Shown here: positions 61,901 to 64,000 of the stretch, in pieces | How positions within the stretch are numbered: the first letter of the stretch is position 1 | How the letters are laid out: every line of letters begins with the position of its first letter | DNA from: an uncultured Clostridia bacterium | GTDB taxonomy: Bacteria > Bacillota > Clostridia > Peptostreptococcales > Anaerovoracaceae | Assembly (NCBI GenBank): GCA_934281605.1 | Contig: CAKQXD010000001.1 | Location: 1-64,000, forward strand | DNA length: 64,000 bases | Direction: 5' to 3' | The notes under the pieces: model-generated | What the model was told of the DNA's origin: nothing | The model's database searches: none | The model's input: the letters and a program-made list of their open reading frames with translations, nothing else | Position numbers and translations under genes: made by a program

Positions 61901-64000
61901 CACCATGAATCACGTGATCCAGATGGTAACGGAGGCGCAAGACACAGCGGATGCGGCAGAAACATCTGGACCGGAAACAGAACCTGTTTATCAGGAAGAC
62001 GTGGAGCACCGCTTCGAGCCATTCCCGCTCAACGCCATGCAGCAGTCCTACTATTTCGGACGGAGCAGCAACGTGCTGGGCGGCGTGCCGACCTCCATGT
62101 ATCTGGAATTCTGTATGGAATCTCTGGATATTGAGAGACTGGAGGAGGCTGTCAATCAGCTGGCAGCCCGCCACGAGATGCTGCGGTGCATCATCGATGA
62201 GGACGCGAAGCAGCGGATCCTGCAGGATCCGGAGAGAGTTTACATTACGGTGGAGGACTACGGCCCGCTGGATGAAGAAAAACAGACACAGACTCGTCAG
62301 GAAATCTACGACGAGATCTACGATATGATCGACCTGAATCACTTCCCGGCATTTATCTGCAGGGCGGTGAGATTCGGCACGGAACAGACTTATTTATATC
62401 TGGTCTTCGACAGTACGTTCATCGACGGAGCCAGCGTCAGCATCCTGATCCACGATCTGGGCGAATTGTATGCAGGCAAAACTCTGGAGCCGCTGAAAGC
62501 CAGCTTCAAGGATTACTGCCGCTTCCTGGATGGATCCCATCAGAGCAGGGAGTATCAGGAATCCATGAGCTACTGGTGTCAGCGCAAGGACAGTCTTCCG
62601 GGAGCGCCGGCTCTGCCTGTTCTCAGTGAAAACGGGGACGGGGAGCACGCTGGAACCATCCGCAGAGCCGGACTGGTGGATGCGGAAACCTGGCAGAACA
62701 TCAAGGTCATGGCCAAGGAGCAGTCCCTGTCATTGTTCGTGGTGCAGGTGACCATGTTCTCCATGGTGCTGGCCCGCTGGAGCGGCGATCCTCACTTCAC
62801 CCTCAACGTTCCTATCTTCAACCGGATGGACGTAAAAGACGACATCGCCAAGACAGTAGGAGAATTTGGATCACTGATCTTTCTGGAGGTGGATCTCGAT
62901 CCGGACGCAGGATTCCTGGAAAACTGCCGGAAGATCCAGAAACAGTTCGAGCAGGACATGGATCATCGCCGGGCAAACGGCGTGGAGGTCATGAAGAAAC
63001 TGCGCAAAAAAGGACGGGAGATGAACCTGCCGGTAGTCTTCACATCCCTGACCACGCCGTCGGGCGACGACGGGCTGTACAGTCAGTTTATGGAGCTGAA
63101 GCGGTGGCGTTCCCAGTCGTCTCAGGTATGGCTGGATTCCATCGTATTCGACAAGGATGGCGGCCTGGAACTGGCGTGGGACTGCTACGACGGTATCTTC
63201 GATCCGGTGATGCTGGACGATATGTTCGCCGCTTATCTTGATGGATTTGCGCAGATCCCGGATACGGACCGCTTCCTGGGCAAGACGGTGAACGGCTGCC
63301 TGCAGGGCCGCAATTATAACAGGATATTAGAAATCAATGAGACGGAATATACATACGAGGACGAGCCGAAGCTGCTTCATGCAGGCTTCCTCAAGACGCT
63401 GCAAAGCACGCCGCAGGCGGTTGCATGCGTGACAGAAAACAGGACGCTGACCTATGAAGAACTGTACCGGTGTGCCGCAGACGTGGCGCAGCAGCTGAAA
63501 GCCCAGGGCATGGGCCGTGGCGATTACGTGGCCGTGCAGATGAAGCGCGGCTGGAAGCAGGTGGCTGCGGCGCTGGGCGTGCTCTTTGCAGGAGCGGCAT
63601 ATGTGCCTGTCAGCGACAGCTGGCCGATGGAGCGTGTGGAACGCATTTTAGAGGCTGCAAAGATCCGTGCGGTGGTCAGCGACGGCGTTACGAAGACGCC
63701 TGCTGAGATCGTCCGCATCGACGTGGAAGAGAGCAGCTGCGAAAGACCGTGTCCGGGCTTCAGCGTGGATCTGTCGGTAGATGCAAAGGACGTGGCTTAC
63801 GTCATCTACACGTCAGGCTCCACGGGACTGCCGAAGGGCGTTGTGATCCAGCACGAGGCTGCGGTCAACACCCTGCTGACGGTCAACCGGATGCATCAGG
63901 TGGGAGCGGGCGACAGAGCTATCATGCTGTCGGAACTGTATTTCGATCTGTCGGTATACGACATTTTCGGCATGTTCTACGCCGGCGGTTCGGTCTACGT
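58926..64000 (+). CDS. NRPS A-[MT]-PCP-Cy-A..., cut by window end
   Basis: 1691 codons to the window end without a stop. Adenylation domain 1 starts near residue 30, P-loop TSGSTGKPKG near 180, and NQVKIQGKRIELGEIE at about 430. A methyltransferase domain with intact SAM motif EIGCGTG (545-551) is inserted before the A10 motif LQNGKIDRKAL (about 896). PCP S965 (GGHSL). A heterocyclization domain begins FPLNAMQQSYYFGR (1033) and has the Cy signature D1162-x4-D1167. Adenylation domain 2 has TSGSTGLPKG near 1630 and FDLSVYD, whose D-L-Y start is that of cysteine-activating domains paired with Cy. ATG 58926 is preceded by GAGGA. This module should add cysteine and cyclise it to thiazoline; the embedded MT would N- or C-methylate. 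Confidence 0.88.
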   Translation, partial: MLFLGMDLTEEDKRIISEINNTEHPLPPEMLPELIAAGLRRDSEKTAVIAGGREYRACEVESDLQDMTAFLMQEGLRPGETVALMFRKGYQQISAALGTTYAGCAYSPIEYGLPLLRVKESLQSSKAKLLITDEENRARLKESGLFDFMEIYTWEEARIKNHQIAGPRIPSGSDNFAVIFTSGSTGKPKGVQVTFDNIRNCFAHTAWFYSVGPENRSISVTNFCHDMSIYELYGTISNGGSVVMPDAERETDPAHWAELMIRYEVNTWDSVPTLANLLTLALEQEDLKIPSMKMMILGGEFVPIQVVKDLQHYLPNVQIYTIGGPTETTIWNINHKVEPKDLNGKVIPYGRPIWNTEYYILDENLKILPPGEIGVIYNTGMSVTKGYTDYDLTQERYIRHPLLNVRMYNTGDLGSYNKDGYIEIHGRADNQVKIQGKRIELGEIESVLGQSDMVSQTAVTALEEQIYAFCTLKEEYVTDKLEDNWSQVFDETYSGQREDAAGEKEDFSSWFSSYTHKPIPLEEMRSWRDLTLKRIDAVKGKRIFEIGCGTGLLLHRLAPECESFVGIDISQVAVDNLKKELEADGITNTEVYCKGAGDLAEFADRKFDTIIINSVIHFFRDDAYLLDVIRQCGKMLDEGGCLFIGDVRNYDLLELFHASVIFAGAPEDADPESLRQRIRERLEREKELTVSPAFFKAACRILPEYSSVRIQCKESEYDNELTRFRYDVTLQRVVTDEAGDTVFFDGAKTKIKDSELEQALTAGKNVRVTNIPHGYLLDSIRRFCDVEHRNFAFSDQELQNAHIPHHYHALAERCGYQCCVETDASGRMDIRIGREICAALQDAETDPDKLSDCVNEPYQELTTMDFVQELRAFAGEYLPGYMIPDRISILQELPTLQNGKIDRKALKAMAEEEREACKDQQEAEDALQDVDAAKDPTEFVRKFYRGMFHEDVDPDAPFLTIGGHSLLAMQLLSAVKKNLGVTIRLSEFMQDSTMNHVIQMVTEAQDTADAAETSGPETEPVYQEDVEHRFEPFPLNAMQQSYYFGRSSNVLGGVPTSMYLEFCMESLDIERLEEAVNQLAARHEMLRCIIDEDAKQRILQDPERVYITVEDYGPLDEEKQTQTRQEIYDEIYDMIDLNHFPAFICRAVRFGTEQTYLYLVFDSTFIDGASVSILIHDLGELYAGKTLEPLKASFKDYCRFLDGSHQSREYQESMSYWCQRKDSLPGAPALPVLSENGDGEHAGTIRRAGLVDAETWQNIKVMAKEQSLSLFVVQVTMFSMVLARWSGDPHFTLNVPIFNRMDVKDDIAKTVGEFGSLIFLEVDLDPDAGFLENCRKIQKQFEQDMDHRRANGVEVMKKLRKKGREMNLPVVFTSLTTPSGDDGLYSQFMELKRWRSQSSQVWLDSIVFDKDGGLELAWDCYDGIFDPVMLDDMFAAYLDGFAQIPDTDRFLGKTVNGCLQGRNYNRILEINETEYTYEDEPKLLHAGFLKTLQSTPQAVACVTENRTLTYEELYRCAADVAQQLKAQGMGRGDYVAVQMKRGWKQVAAALGVLFAGAAYVPVSDSWPMERVERILEAAKIRAVVSDGVTKTPAEIVRIDVEESSCERPCPGFSVDLSVDAKDVAYVIYTSGSTGLPKGVVIQHEAAVNTLLTVNRMHQVGAGDRAIMLSELYFDLSVYDIFGMFYAGGSVY

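Noticed and set aside
1..64000. CRISPR arrays, rRNA genes, insertion sequences
   Set aside because: I found no regularly spaced repeats, no rRNA sequence and no transposase on either strand.

Overview
The window comes from a low-to-mid GC Gram-positive bacterium, most probably an anaerobic member of the Clostridia. The evidence is the gene order rimP-nusA-rnpM-ylxQ-infB-rbfA-nrnA-truB-ribF, strong AGGAGG ribosome binding sites, TTGACA/TATAAT promoters with 17-base spacers, several TTG starts, and Rrf2-type regulators next to cysteine genes. I cannot name a genus. The last part of the window is one end of a large secondary-metabolite locus that runs past base 64000.

Layout. Bases 1-8.9 kb: the 3' part of a tRNA-Ala(CGC), then the translation/RNA operon from rimP to ribF, followed by corA. 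Bases 9.8-24.5 kb: ordinary chromosome. It holds a DUF975/CmpB-like membrane protein, tRNA-Pro(CGG), a hicA-hicB toxin-antitoxin pair, mutY, a ZIP transporter, a 25-residue membrane peptide, a Nudix hydrolase, a phage-type holin plus M23 endolysin, tRNA-Gly(CCC), a membrane-anchored polysaccharide deacetylase, an Rrf2 regulator, the pepF-nadK-rluD operon, and divergent murI with an acidic hypothetical protein. Bases 24.6-29.2 kb: a conspicuously AT-rich island. It carries an orphan Phd-like antitoxin, an AAA+ ATPase, a cytoplasmic subtilisin-like protease, and an antitoxin-like remnant at its far edge. The ATPase-protease pair looks like acquired DNA and is a candidate conflict or defence module.

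Bases 29.6-32.9 kb: a cysteine unit. An IscR/CymR-like Rrf2 regulator precedes metY and cysK. Between them lies a strong promoter and an 18-codon leader peptide ending Met-Cys-Arg-Cys, whose Cys codons sit inside an RNA stem. This looks like a cysteine-responsive control element.

Bases 32.9-64.0 kb: a hybrid polyketide/non-ribosomal-peptide cluster read from a divergent promoter pair at about 36.53-36.62 kb. Leftward run a type II thioesterase, a crotonyl-CoA carboxylase/reductase-like enzyme, an acyl carrier protein and a FabF-like ketosynthase. Rightward run two MacB-like ABC exporters with a free carrier protein between them, a Sfp-type phosphopantetheinyl transferase, a second type II thioesterase, and then the assembly line: KS-AT-cMT-ACP; acyl-AMP ligase-KR-ACP; C-(degenerate A)-PCP; KS-(degenerate AT)-ACP-C; A-[MT]-PCP-Cy-A..., which is cut by the window end. 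The AT carries RASH where malonyl- and methylmalonyl-specific ATs carry HAFH and YASH. Together with the CCR homologue this suggests a branched extender unit. The Cy domain and the DLY pocket start of the following A domain suggest a cysteine-derived thiazoline. Cysteine biosynthesis genes lie directly beside the cluster. Product and module order cannot be settled from this window.
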